NCBI GenBank assembly: GCA_947303255.1
Contig: CAMYXL010000028.1
Coordinates: 1-36,941 of the forward strand
From: an uncultured Clostridia bacterium
Lineage (GTDB): Bacteria; Bacillota; Clostridia; Saccharofermentanales; Saccharofermentanaceae
DNA length: 36,941 nucleotides
Direction: 5' to 3'
The notes beneath the pieces were generated by a model. It saw only the letters and a list, made by a program, of their open reading frames with translations, was not told the DNA's origin and searched no databases. Made by a program: the position numbers and the translations under genes. Every line of letters starts with the position of its first letter. The stretch's first letter is position 1. Positions 8,681-17,041 of the stretch are shown one piece after another.

Positions 8681-9057
8681 TCGGACTTAGTAAAGAACAA
8701 ATCTTGTTGCTTCATAACATGATATATGAGCGCTATGGTGGCGATGTCGGTGTTCTTAATGAAGGTATGCTTGATTCAGCTCTTCAGACTCCGTTTCAGA
8801 CTTTTGGAGGAGAAGAGTTGATCCCTGATACCAAGGATAAGATCGTCCGTCTGACATTCGGACTTATCAAGAATCATGCTTTTCGTGATGGAAACAAACG
8901 CATCGGGGCGCTTGTTCTTCTAACGCTGCTTGACCTCAATGGATATCATGTGAAGGCGACCAACTCTGAGTTTGCGGACATTGTTATGGGAATAGCTGCC
9001 AGTGAGAAAGACGAAGGAGATTTGCTGAATTGGGTGGAGGATCACCTGTCCAGATAA
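8677..9057 (+). CDS. doc: Doc (death-on-curing) family Fic-fold toxin
   Basis: This 126-residue protein has the Fic/Doc active-site motif HAFRDGNKR at 67-75: H67 is the catalytic His, F69 anchors the loop, and D71-G-N-K-R binds the nucleotide. The length and N-terminus (LSKEQILLLHNMIYERYGG, then a LDSALQTPF segment) match Doc rather than the longer AMP-transferring Fic enzymes. Known Doc phosphorylates elongation factor EF-Tu and stops translation; this protein is predicted to do the same when the upstream antitoxin is lost. It starts inside the last codons of that antitoxin gene, so both are probably made from one mRNA. Its 3' end overlaps the minus-strand gene below. A motif fully intact at every key position suggests a working toxin. 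Confidence 0.92.
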   Translation: MIGLSKEQILLLHNMIYERYGGDVGVLNEGMLDSALQTPFQTFGGEELIPDTKDKIVRLTFGLIKNHAFRDGNKRIGALVLLTLLDLNGYHVKATNSEFADIVMGIAASEKDEGDLLNWVEDHLSR

Positions 9058-9440
9058 CATTTGTAGTGATTTGAACCGTCAACCATTAAATTAACTTCAA
9101 CGATACCATTTTCTTCGTTTAGTCCGAATATCTCCACGAGAAGAGAAACTAATTCCTCACAGCATATATTCGGATTTGCGTATATAACAGCTTTTCCGCG
9201 TTTGATCTCAATTCTTCCTCGCGGATAGTAGTTGTATGGTTTGTTGTGAGTGATCTTAACAGGTAGAGTCTCCCAGAGAAGCCGGTGATTGTAATTATCT
9301 ACATTCTTGGAATTGAGATCCAACTTCTCAGGCTCGATCACTTCTCCCATAGGAGTAACTGGAATGCAGAAAATCAGTTGCTCCGCATTCCAATCTTCAT
9401 TATCTGTTATCCAAAATATACCTTTAAATAATTCAGTCAT
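9042..9440 (-). CDS. Hypothetical protein, last gene of a small minus-strand operon
   Basis: The product is 132 residues when started at the ATG at 9440 (MTELFKGIFWITD). The open frame reaches back to 9533, but that extension overlaps a separate small ORF and the gene before it. The ATG lies in ATGACTGA, so it overlaps the stop of the 24-codon ORF and is probably translationally coupled. The sequence is beta-rich with a YYPRGRIEI segment, a Cys pair (ICCEE) and an acidic surface. There are no membrane segments. I do not recognise the family. Its 3' end overlaps the doc gene tail-to-tail by 16 bases, so transcription of the two could interfere. Confidence 0.6.
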   Translation of the reverse strand: MTELFKGIFWITDNEDWNAEQLIFCIPVTPMGEVIEPEKLDLNSKNVDNYNHRLLWETLPVKITHNKPYNYYPRGRIEIKRGKAVIYANPNICCEELVSLLVEIFGLNEENGIVEVNLMVDGSNHYKCYLDR

Positions 9441-9507
9441 CTTTACCGTCTTTTTCCAAAAGTTTGTCAGCCTTCTCAAATATCTCGGAAGCAGGATACT
9501 CCGGCAT
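9433..9507 (-). CDS. Possible 24-residue small protein
   Basis: A short frame, MPEYPASEIFEKADKLLEKDG..., starts at 9507 with GAGGAAAC 5-8 bases upstream, a better ribosome binding site than either neighbour's. It begins shortly after the stop of the 91-residue gene and ends 8 bases into the next gene. It could encode a helical micro-peptide, or serve as a leader that couples translation of its two neighbours. Support is the ribosome binding site and spacing only. Confidence 0.4.
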   Translation of the reverse strand: MPEYPASEIFEKADKLLEKDGKDD

Positions 9508-9517
9508 AATTGTTTCC

Positions 9518-9793
9518 TCAATATAATTCCCACCAGAATTCGCAGGCCTTTCTATATGAGTTTCCTTTGTGATGTTGAAAACATTTTAAACCGCTGCGTC
9601 TGACTTTGCGGTTGCAGATCTTTTTCAACCATATTCTGTAGCTGGCATTTCTATACCAAATGTGTTTTCTAATATGACCTCTGTATTCATTTCTCTGACG
9701 ATAAATGCGTTCGCCTCTTTTGTTCTTGGCACGTTCGTGTTCCTCGATAATCGTTGCTTCTATATCGATCTCAGGTTCGTCAAAGCCAAACAT
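9518..9793 (-). CDS. Small basic hypothetical protein
   Basis: This 91-residue protein begins MFGFDEPEID and becomes strongly basic and aromatic (RGERIYRQRNEY, then WYRNASYRIWLKK). It has two Cys (CNRK and LKCFQHHK) and ends WWELY. The Arg/Lys/Tyr/Trp content suggests nucleic-acid binding, but no named domain fits. GGAG lies upstream of the start (reverse strand, near 9805). It is the first gene of a three-ORF minus-strand unit and is divergent from the UvrD-like helicase gene at 9956, with about 160 bases between, so the two promoters may share that gap. Function unknown. Confidence 0.6.
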   Translation of the reverse strand: MFGFDEPEIDIEATIIEEHERAKNKRGERIYRQRNEYRGHIRKHIWYRNASYRIWLKKICNRKVRRSGLKCFQHHKGNSYRKACEFWWELY

Positions 9794-9955
9794 AATCCTT
9801 TCTATCTCCTTTTTAATTCATTTATACGTATTTATGAGTGTCGAAAACGGTACGCATCTCGAGCACTTCTGAACATGTGGCGAAAAGAGGACGCTTTGTT
9901 CTGTATTATTGGCGCAAAATCAGATTGAGACTTTAGAAAAATAGGTGTTGTCAGT

Positions 9956-12802
9956 ATGTCAGATGGTTCAATTCTCGAGAATCTTAATAACAAGCAGTCA
10001 GAAGCTGTTCAGGCAACTGAAGGATATGTCCGTGTCATAGCGGGAGCAGGCAGTGGCAAGACCAAACTTCTGGTCAGCAGATATGCTTATCTTGTAAAGG
10101 ATTACGGTATCGATTCAGCGAATATCTTGTGCGTGACTTTTACAAATAAAGCTGCAGCTGAGATGAAGCGAAGGATAAGAAATCTCATCGGTGATGAGTA
10201 TGACACTAGTCTTATATGTACGTACCACGGTTTTTGTAACAGGCTTCTTAGGGAAGATACTGATAAATTGTTCCTCAACAAGCAATTTCAGATAATAGAT
10301 ATCTATCAGCAGAAGACAATGCTTTCGGAGATATACCAGAAGTATGAGTTGAAGTTGGATTACGGAAGTTTTGAGAAGACTCTTCGCAGTATATCTACAT
10401 ACAAACATGAGAAACCGTACGTTGATAAGATATGTGATCCGGAGGCATGTCAGATATTGGCTAAGATCGAGAATCAGGATGATCAGATTCTGGAAGATTA
10501 TCTTCAGAGACAGAAGGCAACCTATTCACTTGATTTTGATGATCTGATATTCTTCGCTCTAAGGATGCTTGAGAAGTTTGAGGATGTCTGTGAGAAGTGG
10601 CAGTCGCGTTTGAATTACATCATGGTCGATGAGTTTCAGGATAGTTCTTCTGTTGAGATGAGACTTATTGAAGTGCTTTCGAACAGATACAAGAATCTGA
10701 TGATCGTTGGCGATCCTGATCAGAACATCTACGAATGGCGTGGTTCCGATGTAAAATTACTGGTGGATTTCGATAAGGATCATGAGCCGACCGATACCAT
10801 TATCCTAAACCAGAATTACAGGTCGACACCTGAGATCTTGAAGTGCGCCAATACCCTTATAGAGAAGAATAAACTGAGACTTAAGAAAGATCTTTTTACC
10901 AATAGTCCAAATGGAGCGGAAGTAATCCACTATCATTCCAAGAACGATGCGGAAGAGATGGATAGAATTGTCAACAGTATCAAGGTGCTTATGGAGAAGG
11001 AGGGCCTTAAGTATTCAGATTTCGCTATTCTTTACCGCTCGGGTTTCTTATCCAGAGTCGCTGAGAAAAAACTCGTCGAGAAGAATATCCCTTATGAGAT
11101 ATATGGCGGCGTGAAGTTTTATCAGAGGATGGAGATCCTCGATATTCTCGCGTATCTTAAATTGCTCGCTTTCGATGACGACATATCGTTCAAGCGTATA
11201 GTCAATGTTCCCCGGAGAAAGTTCGGCAGGAGCAAGCTTCAGGCGCTGGAGAGTATGATGAATAACCACTCGGGGCCTGACTATCAGATATCGCTGGATG
11301 ACTACGGTTCGCTTGTGACAACTGAAGACGATAATTCCATGTACAAGACCCTTAAGCGTAACCTCGGCGACAGGCGTTTCGCTGACAGTAACGTTGGTCA
11401 GCTGATCCGGGTGATCGATGACATTAGGATAAGGCTTCCTAATATGAGAATATCCGAGATCGTTAACGAGATAACATCCGCATCTGGCTACGAGGAGTAC
11501 ATAAGAAGCCTGGGCGATGAGGAACGCCTGAACAATCTGTCGGAGTTCAAGCGCATCGCCAACGAGTTCGAGCGTGATTACGGCGAGGACCTGACCTTGC
11601 CTGAGTTTCTACAGCAGATAGCCATCATGTCCAACGAGTACGACGACAGGTCCGAAGACACCGTCAAGCTCATGACCATCCACGCCTCCAAAGGCCTCGA
11701 GTTCCCGGTCGTATACATCCTTGGATTATCCGAAGGCATATTTCCTTCTTCGAAAACAATAGAAGAGCGCAAACTCCTCGGCATGGAAGAAGAAAGACGA
11801 CTTTGCTACGTCGCCATCACCCGTGCCGAAAAACACTTGTTTCTGATGGACTCGGAAGGCCAATCGCCTAGCGGCTCCAAGAAACTGTACTCGCGTTTCC
11901 TGGATGAGATCGGTACCAAAAACTACCTAAGGATCGGAGAGATCTCAGATGACATAAAAAGAGAAACGCTCGAATACCGAGCCAAACTCAACCGCGAACT
12001 CTATATAACTGATGGCGGTAAGTCATCCGGAGATGTGGTAGAACATCATGTTTTCGGAAGGGGAAAAGTACTGGAGATAGATTCGAATCGAGGTTCATAC
12101 ATTGTCAAATTCGACAAGTTGGATCAGCCGAGGGCGATAAGCCAATCCTACTTTAAACAGGAGCATAAACCATTGAAACTTCCTGAAGAAAAGGCAGATA
12201 CCGAATGGATACCAATGCCGGAAGAAGAGATCGAGGAGGTCATCGAGGAAGAAGAGAACATTGATGAGGATGATTATGAAGATGAGGAAGAGGCAATCTC
12301 AGAAGTGAATTCTGATGATTCGAAGAATCTGTGGAAGCGAGATGATGTGCCTCATTCAGGTTGGGTGTGCGTAGGAGTAGTGGACTTAGGTAAGCCCATA
12401 GCGACATGTGAGATGTGCGGAAGGCAGATCATCCGATATGCGCACTATATGGCTCATCCGGATTATCGCCAACTGACTTGCGGATGCGTATGTGCAGGCA
12501 GGATGGAAGGTAACATCGACAGAGCAAGACAAAGAGAAGCAGAGCTTAAGAACAGGTCGAGAAGAAAGAAGACGAAGACAGTCTCGCGTAAGACGTGGCG
12601 TACATCGCAGAAGGGAAATCAATTCCTGAAGATCGATGAACATGTTCTGGTGGTCTTCTTTGACAATAAGCATAAGTGTTGGAAATTCGCCTATGACAGC
12701 GATTTTCCTAACAGAAGATACGAAACGATAGAAAATGCCAAAGCGGGTGCGATCAGGTACCACGAAGAACGACTTAAAAATTTATCGGAGGAACAAAAAT
12801 GA
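9956..12802 (+). CDS. UvrD/PcrA-like SF1 helicase with extra Zn-type C-terminal module
   Basis: This 948-residue protein has complete SF1A motifs: Walker A GAGSGKT (30-36), the TFTNKAA motif Ia region, DEFQD (225-229), the GDPDQNIYEWRG motif III and the late RRLCYVAITRAEKHLF motif. It should translocate 3' to 5' on single-stranded DNA. The core ends near residue 660. A PcrA-like linker follows (VFGRGKVLEID, a Tudor-like strand set), then a Glu/Asp-rich stretch (~745-790). Last comes a module with C818-x2-C821 and C842-G-C-V-C846 that resembles small stand-alone zinc-type proteins. The fusion of that module to a UvrD-like helicase is not the housekeeping architecture. The gene overlaps the next one by 4 bases (ATGA) and leads a four-gene operon, so it is more likely an accessory DNA-processing subunit than the cell's own PcrA. 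Confidence 0.88.
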   Translation: MSDGSILENLNNKQSEAVQATEGYVRVIAGAGSGKTKLLVSRYAYLVKDYGIDSANILCVTFTNKAAAEMKRRIRNLIGDEYDTSLICTYHGFCNRLLREDTDKLFLNKQFQIIDIYQQKTMLSEIYQKYELKLDYGSFEKTLRSISTYKHEKPYVDKICDPEACQILAKIENQDDQILEDYLQRQKATYSLDFDDLIFFALRMLEKFEDVCEKWQSRLNYIMVDEFQDSSSVEMRLIEVLSNRYKNLMIVGDPDQNIYEWRGSDVKLLVDFDKDHEPTDTIILNQNYRSTPEILKCANTLIEKNKLRLKKDLFTNSPNGAEVIHYHSKNDAEEMDRIVNSIKVLMEKEGLKYSDFAILYRSGFLSRVAEKKLVEKNIPYEIYGGVKFYQRMEILDILAYLKLLAFDDDISFKRIVNVPRRKFGRSKLQALESMMNNHSGPDYQISLDDYGSLVTTEDDNSMYKTLKRNLGDRRFADSNVGQLIRVIDDIRIRLPNMRISEIVNEITSASGYEEYIRSLGDEERLNNLSEFKRIANEFERDYGEDLTLPEFLQQIAIMSNEYDDRSEDTVKLMTIHASKGLEFPVVYILGLSEGIFPSSKTIEERKLLGMEEERRLCYVAITRAEKHLFLMDSEGQSPSGSKKLYSRFLDEIGTKNYLRIGEISDDIKRETLEYRAKLNRELYITDGGKSSGDVVEHHVFGRGKVLEIDSNRGSYIVKFDKLDQPRAISQSYFKQEHKPLKLPEEKADTEWIPMPEEEIEEVIEEEENIDEDDYEDEEEAISEVNSDDSKNLWKRDDVPHSGWVCVGVVDLGKPIATCEMCGRQIIRYAHYMAHPDYRQLTCGCVCAGRMEGNIDRARQREAELKNRSRRKKTKTVSRKTWRTSQKGNQFLKIDEHVLVVFFDNKHKCWKFAYDSDFPNRRYETIENAKAGAIRYHEERLKNLSEEQK

Positions 12803-14676
12803 AGGAACGAATACTTATCTATTCAACTGAATATAATTATGACCATCATTTCTATAATCAGGCAAAAGCGGCTATTTGGTTTGTCGTCAGTGGAAGAAAC
12901 ATGACGGAAGCGGAGATAGTATGTGAATCTAAACCCGGTAAAATGGCATTGGGTCAATTATATGCCATAGATTATAAAAAAACTGTGGTTTGTTTTAGTC
13001 ACGGGGACAGTCGTGATCTATTCTATGAAAGGCTTGCCTTGTTTTATGAAATGATTGACTATGTTGCTGATGCTGATAAATCTCTGGTAATTATATGGCG
13101 TAGCTGTGAGGATAGGTTAAGTCGTTTGATCGAAGAGGCGGCTGAGATCATGAAAATCCCTTTGGTTATTCATGACTTGAAAAGTAGTTCAACAGAAAAG
13201 AATGATGATGAGCAGGGAAGAAACCATTCCGGTTTGTACAGGTTTTCGTGCACAGGAAAGATAATTGATCTTCTGGCGTTGGACGAAGGTTTTATCTCGG
13301 AAGTCGATGAAGTGGCTACAAAACAGGCGGAGACTTTGGAGAAGGCTATGCAAGGTCTTGATGTAAACTGTAAAGTTGTAAATATCTGTTGCGGGCCTGC
13401 GTTCAAAAGATTTGAAACAGAATTTAAAGGAGTTAAAGTCTCAGAAGTTTATGCACTTAAAGAAGATATTCAGATGGCATTGGCAGCCTATTTAGTTCGA
13501 ATTGAAGTGGTTCCCGGCAAGATGTGTTATAGGATAGAGATACCAAACGAAAAGAGAAGTGTAATCCGCCTCAGGAGCATTCTTGATACTGAGGATTTCA
13601 AAGAATCATCTCTTCTTCAAGTTGGATTGGGAAGAGATATCTTAGGAAATCCGATTTACTGCGATATTGCCAAGATGCCGAGCATTCTTATAGCAGGTAA
13701 CTCCGGATCCGGAAAATCAATCTGCATCAATACGATCCTGGTAAGTATTATCAGTAAGGCTTCTCCGGATGAAGTGAGGCTTATCTTAATCGATCCCAAA
13801 GTTGTGGAACTTTCAGTCTATAACGGAATACCGCATCTTATGACTCCTGTGATAAGTGATTATCAAGAAGTGCTTCGAGTGCTTGAGAGAGTCGAAACTG
13901 AAATGGATCGCAGATATTCGTTGTTTGTTCGAGAGTGTGTAAGAGATATCAAACAGTACAACGAACATCGTGGATCAAATGTGAGAAAGAAACTGTCGAT
14001 AATAGTTATTGTGATCGATGAGATTGCCGATCTGATGATTATCTGTCGACGTAAGTTTCAAGAATTATTAAGCCGCTTGACTGCAAAAGGGAGAGCAGCC
14101 GGAATTCATCTGATAGTCGCTACCCAAAGACCATGTTCAGAAGTGATTTCTGAGACCATCGACAACAGTTTTCCTTCGCGTATCTCTTTTACCGTTGATT
14201 CGGAAAAAACAAGCCAGCTCGTACTCGGGAGACCGGGTGCGGAGGCACTTTATGGTTGTGGAGACATGCTCTATTACCCGAGCAATTTTACTTTGCCGGT
14301 CAGGGTACAGGGCGCTTTTGTATCTGATGATGAAGTTGAAGCAATAGTGAGTTTTCTTAAATCTAAATGCGAATATAATACTAAGGATAAATACGAATCT
14401 CTATATCTGTCTTCTGGATGGTTAAATAGCTATTTCGATACCAATGTGGAAGATAAAGTTTTCTGCGATGCGGTTGACTTAGTTATAAGTGTGGGCATTG
14501 CTTCTGTTTCCTTACTCCAAAGAAGGTTGGGGATTGGATATCCTCACGCAGCTCGAATCATAGATAAAATGGAAAGAATGGGTTACGTTGGTCCGTTCTT
14601 GGGATCAAAACCAAGAGAGGTGCTGATCGACAAAGATGAGTGGGAACGAATAAAAGGCGAAGAGGATGAAGAATGA
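12799..14676 (+). CDS. Soluble FtsK/SpoIIIE-like DNA translocase
   Basis: This 625-residue protein has an FtsK motor domain: Walker A GNSGSGKS (300-307), an ILIDPK segment, Walker B IVIDEIADLM (D407, E408) and the ATQRP motif near 440. The end (~552-620) resembles the winged-helix gamma domain (VSLLQRRLGIGYPHAARIIDKME) that in FtsK/SpoIIIE reads polar DNA sequences. The N-terminal ~190 residues differ from both FtsK and SpoIIIE: there are no membrane segments, and I cannot name the fold. The protein should therefore be cytosolic rather than septum-bound. It is coupled by ATGA overlap to the upstream helicase, and its own 3' end overlaps the next gene by 11 bases, indicating a fixed stoichiometric operon. 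Sequence-directed DNA pumping as part of a nuclease complex is an inference. Confidence 0.88.
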   Translation: MKERILIYSTEYNYDHHFYNQAKAAIWFVVSGRNMTEAEIVCESKPGKMALGQLYAIDYKKTVVCFSHGDSRDLFYERLALFYEMIDYVADADKSLVIIWRSCEDRLSRLIEEAAEIMKIPLVIHDLKSSSTEKNDDEQGRNHSGLYRFSCTGKIIDLLALDEGFISEVDEVATKQAETLEKAMQGLDVNCKVVNICCGPAFKRFETEFKGVKVSEVYALKEDIQMALAAYLVRIEVVPGKMCYRIEIPNEKRSVIRLRSILDTEDFKESSLLQVGLGRDILGNPIYCDIAKMPSILIAGNSGSGKSICINTILVSIISKASPDEVRLILIDPKVVELSVYNGIPHLMTPVISDYQEVLRVLERVETEMDRRYSLFVRECVRDIKQYNEHRGSNVRKKLSIIVIVIDEIADLMIICRRKFQELLSRLTAKGRAAGIHLIVATQRPCSEVISETIDNSFPSRISFTVDSEKTSQLVLGRPGAEALYGCGDMLYYPSNFTLPVRVQGAFVSDDEVEAIVSFLKSKCEYNTKDKYESLYLSSGWLNSYFDTNVEDKVFCDAVDLVISVGIASVSLLQRRLGIGYPHAARIIDKMERMGYVGPFLGSKPREVLIDKDEWERIKGEEDEE

Positions 14677-15100
14677 TAGCGAGCCCGATCATCCGTACTT
14701 ATATGCGAAGGATGATCGCACCAGAAGTTTCAGAGCAGTACTTGTTTGGGATGAAGACGGGAGCACCTTGGTTGAGGGAGTAGCTAATCTGCTTATTCTC
14801 CTCGATCTGCCTATTCCATATAAACCCGGTGTTCCGTGCAACAAAGTCTTTGTTGAGGAAATAGTCCGCTGCTATGATGACAAGACAGTTAATATCGGAT
14901 ACAGCAGAGACAATACTTTAGTCTATGAAGTAGGAAGGACGGTTTATTCAGCTGATTCCTGCAAGAGCGAGGAAAACGTATTGCTCAAAAGATTGTATAA
15001 ACCTGGTTTTCGAGGAGAATACTCACTTTATCGAGTTGACTGCAGAGAATACTATAAAAGCATAAGGCAGAAGACTCTTGATCATTCTGTGCTAGAATAA
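14666..15100 (+). CDS. Hypothetical protein of the helicase-FtsK-nuclease operon
   Basis: This 144-residue soluble protein starts 11 bases before the end of the FtsK-like gene and ends 29 bases before the sce7726 gene. It has a strand-rich N-terminus (RSFRAVLVWDEDGSTL), a Pro-rich turn (LDLPIPYKPGVPC) and a lysine-rich C-terminal helix. I recognise no motif. Overlapping placement between an ATP-driven translocase and a nuclease suggests a small adaptor or specificity subunit, but that is inference from position alone. Confidence 0.65.
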   Translation: MKNDSEPDHPYLYAKDDRTRSFRAVLVWDEDGSTLVEGVANLLILLDLPIPYKPGVPCNKVFVEEIVRCYDDKTVNIGYSRDNTLVYEVGRTVYSADSCKSEENVLLKRLYKPGFRGEYSLYRVDCREYYKSIRQKTLDHSVLE

Positions 15101-15129
15101 TCTCTAATCAACAGACTGTAGGAGAATCG

Positions 15130-15684
15130 ATGGCACTTCTTGATAAGGACATCAGAGAACCGCTGTTCTGGTATTTCGAAGAGAAGTACGGGATGGTCAG
15201 GTTCATAGAAGAGAAGACGATAGGCAAGTCGCGGGCTGACATTATGCTCGTGACCGTTGACGCCTTGATCGGAATTGAGATCAAGAGTGATGCTGACACC
15301 TACACCCGCCTTAAGAGCCAGGTCCGCAACTACAACAAGTTTTTTGATTACAACTATGTGGTCGTCGGCAAGAGCCACGCCAAGCACATCGAGGAGCACG
15401 TCCCGGACTTCTGGGGTATCGTGTCCTGCTATGAGGGCGAGGACGACCTTGTTTTTGAGTTGGTCAGAATGCCGCAGCCTAATCCCAAGGTCAAGCCGGA
15501 CAACAAACTCTCCATCCTTTGGCGCCGCGAACTGAACACCATCAGTCAGCAGTGCCTCAAGTACAAGTACACGCATTTGAGCAAGATGGCTCTTCGTAAG
15601 AAGATTCTCGAAAACATCGACAAAGACCAGTTGGATCTGCTCATCTCCAGAGAGTTATTCAACCGCGATTACACAACGATATAA
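15130..15684 (+). CDS. sce7726 family PD-(D/E)XK-like nuclease, stand-alone
   Basis: This 184-residue protein starts after GGAG (15121-15124). It carries D37 and E50-x-K52 (GIEIKSD), the core of sce7726/MmcB-like PD-(D/E)XK nucleases. A conserved segment follows (RLKSQVRNYNKFFDYNYVVV), then PDFWGI. Nearly the same order of motifs occurs at residues ~1-190 of the large fusion protein encoded at 3286-7062, including the late LSILW and ELxNRDY boxes and an identical 13-residue D-to-E spacing. The two are clearly homologous. Here the domain is a separate polypeptide and the last gene of the UvrD/FtsK operon, which probably supplies the motor that the other protein carries in cis. Codon use looks more GC-rich (CTC, GTC, AAC) than in the flanking accessory genes. 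Confidence 0.85.
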   Translation: MALLDKDIREPLFWYFEEKYGMVRFIEEKTIGKSRADIMLVTVDALIGIEIKSDADTYTRLKSQVRNYNKFFDYNYVVVGKSHAKHIEEHVPDFWGIVSCYEGEDDLVFELVRMPQPNPKVKPDNKLSILWRRELNTISQQCLKYKYTHLSKMALRKKILENIDKDQLDLLISRELFNRDYTTI

Positions 15685-15770
15685 TAATATGAGCATATGA
15701 GACGTTTTTGGGGCATTGGTTAAGATATCCTTAGAGTGTAGAATTTGATAATTTGGTTTGAGGGAGCAAC

Positions 15771-16463
15771 ATGACCAGAGTCTTCATTACGGGAGATACC
15801 CATTCGACAATAGACTGGGAGAAACTCAATACAAAGAAGTTTCCTATACAGAAAGATCTTACGAAAGAAGATCTGGTCATTATTGCGGGCGATTTCGGAG
15901 GCGTATGGGATGGAAGCAAGTCTGATGATTATGTTCTTGATTCGTACGATTCCAGGAACTTTACGACGCTGTTTGTGGATGGCAATCATGAAAATTTCGA
16001 TCTGCTGAATTCATACCCGACAGAGTATTTCCACGGAGGCAAGGTCCATAGGATCCAAGACTCCGTTTATCATCTGATGCGAGGTCAGGTTTATGACTTC
16101 GGAGGGAAGACGTTTTTCGCGTTCGGAGGCGCACGATCTACTGACAGGATCTATCGTAAAGAAGGCGAGTCGTGGTGGCCGCAGGAGATTCCGTCCGATG
16201 AGGATATGGCTGAGGCGGATGCGAATCTCGCTAGGGTGAATTATAAGGTTAATTATGTTATTACGCACTGTTGTCCGAAGAAGGCTTTGTTTGAGCTGAG
16301 TCGATACGGATTGTACGAGCCGGATAAGGTGAATACTTTCTTTGATCATCTGATCGAGGATGAAGGGCTGAGTTTCGATAAGTGGTTCTTTGGACACTAT
16401 CATGAAGACCTCAGGGTCGGAAAGTGGAATATGCTTTACCAGACTGTTGAGGAGATTATATAG
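15771..16463 (+). CDS. Calcineurin-like metallophosphoesterase
   Basis: This 230-residue cytosolic protein has the full set of two-metal motifs: GDTH near the start (D9, H11), AGDFGG (D41), DGNHENF (N72, H73, E74), a THCCP box (ITHCCPKKALFEL), and a GHYHED motif near the end. Members of this superfamily cleave phosphomono- or diesters using Mn or Fe ions; the substrate cannot be told from sequence. It follows the sce7726 gene by about 86 bases, with no clear terminator between, and a SLOG-family gene starts 10 bases after it. It may be co-transcribed with both, or with the SLOG gene alone. Phosphoesterases occur both as housekeeping enzymes and as defence effectors, and this one shows no special features to decide. 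Confidence 0.85.
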   Translation: MTRVFITGDTHSTIDWEKLNTKKFPIQKDLTKEDLVIIAGDFGGVWDGSKSDDYVLDSYDSRNFTTLFVDGNHENFDLLNSYPTEYFHGGKVHRIQDSVYHLMRGQVYDFGGKTFFAFGGARSTDRIYRKEGESWWPQEIPSDEDMAEADANLARVNYKVNYVITHCCPKKALFELSRYGLYEPDKVNTFFDHLIEDEGLSFDKWFFGHYHEDLRVGKWNMLYQTVEEII

Positions 16464-16473
16464 GTGAATAATT

Positions 16474-16971
16474 ATGGATTTGGATATTAATAAGACATGT
16501 TGCTTCACGGGACACAAACCCGAGAAGATAAAAGAAGATATAAACATAATAAAGGCGAACCTGGCCAAGGAGATCAGAAAAGCTATCGATCTGGGTTATG
16601 ACACGTTCATAACGGGTATGGCTGATGGAGTTGACATCTGGGCTGCGGAGATCGTTCTGGAGATCAAGGAGCAGAATGACAACATTAAGCTTATATGTGC
16701 TGTAGCTTTCAATGGAACGGAGAAAGAGAGGACTCCTGAGAAACAGGAGAAGTTCCATGACATCCTTGGAAGATCTGATGGAATTGAATATATGAATCGA
16801 AAGAATGCACCGTGGGTGTTTTTCGTTAGGGATGAATGGATGGTCGATCGTGCCTCGTATGTGATTGCTGTATATAACGGAACGAGTGGCGGAACAGAGC
16901 ACACTCTTAAATATGCGGAAAAGAAAGAGAGAACTATAGTCTACGTCAATATGAACGAGATCGAATCTTAA
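16474..16971 (+). CDS. SLOG-family (YpsA/DUF1273-like) nucleotide-binding protein
   Basis: This 165-residue Rossmann-like protein begins with a CCFTGHKPEKI loop. The central motif is FITGMADGVDIWAAE. The C-terminal part (RDEWMVDRASYVIAVYNG, then SGGTEHTLKYA) is the usual SLOG ligand-binding pattern. Related SLOG proteins bind nucleotides or nucleotide-derived signals, and some occur in predicted defence modules. The start at 16474 has AGGTG 7-8 bases upstream and lies 10 bases after the phosphoesterase stop, so the two are probably one transcript. The family call is firm; the ligand and role are unknown. Position next to the helicase-FtsK-nuclease operon makes a signalling function worth considering, but stand-alone housekeeping copies are also common. 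Confidence 0.85.
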   Translation: MDLDINKTCCFTGHKPEKIKEDINIIKANLAKEIRKAIDLGYDTFITGMADGVDIWAAEIVLEIKEQNDNIKLICAVAFNGTEKERTPEKQEKFHDILGRSDGIEYMNRKNAPWVFFVRDEWMVDRASYVIAVYNGTSGGTEHTLKYAEKKERTIVYVNMNEIES

Positions 16972-17013
16972 TCTTCCCATCAATAACTATTAACAATGCT
17001 TAGCCATAATATC

Positions 17014-17041
17014 AGGGGTTATCTCGGCAACGGGAGCCCCT
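17014..17041 (+). terminator. GNRA-capped hairpin after the SLOG gene
   Basis: AGGGG (17014-17018) pairs with CCCCT (17037-17041). Inside it, TCTCG pairs with CGGGA around a GCAA tetraloop, with a three-base bulge on one side. It lies about 40 bases after the SLOG stop. The U-tract is poor (a short T run appears only ~15 bases later), so it may be a weak terminator or a 3' stabilising hairpin. Confidence 0.4.

Noticed and set aside
12799..14676. Housekeeping FtsK/SpoIIIE
   Set aside because: No membrane helices, an unrelated N-terminus, and tight coupling to a UvrD-like gene.
15082..15576. 164-codon minus-strand frame
   Set aside because: Antisense to the sce7726 gene; an artefact of its GC-rich codons.
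16011..16568. 185-codon minus-strand frame over the phosphoesterase
   Set aside because: Antisense to a gene with complete metal motifs; no ribosome binding site.
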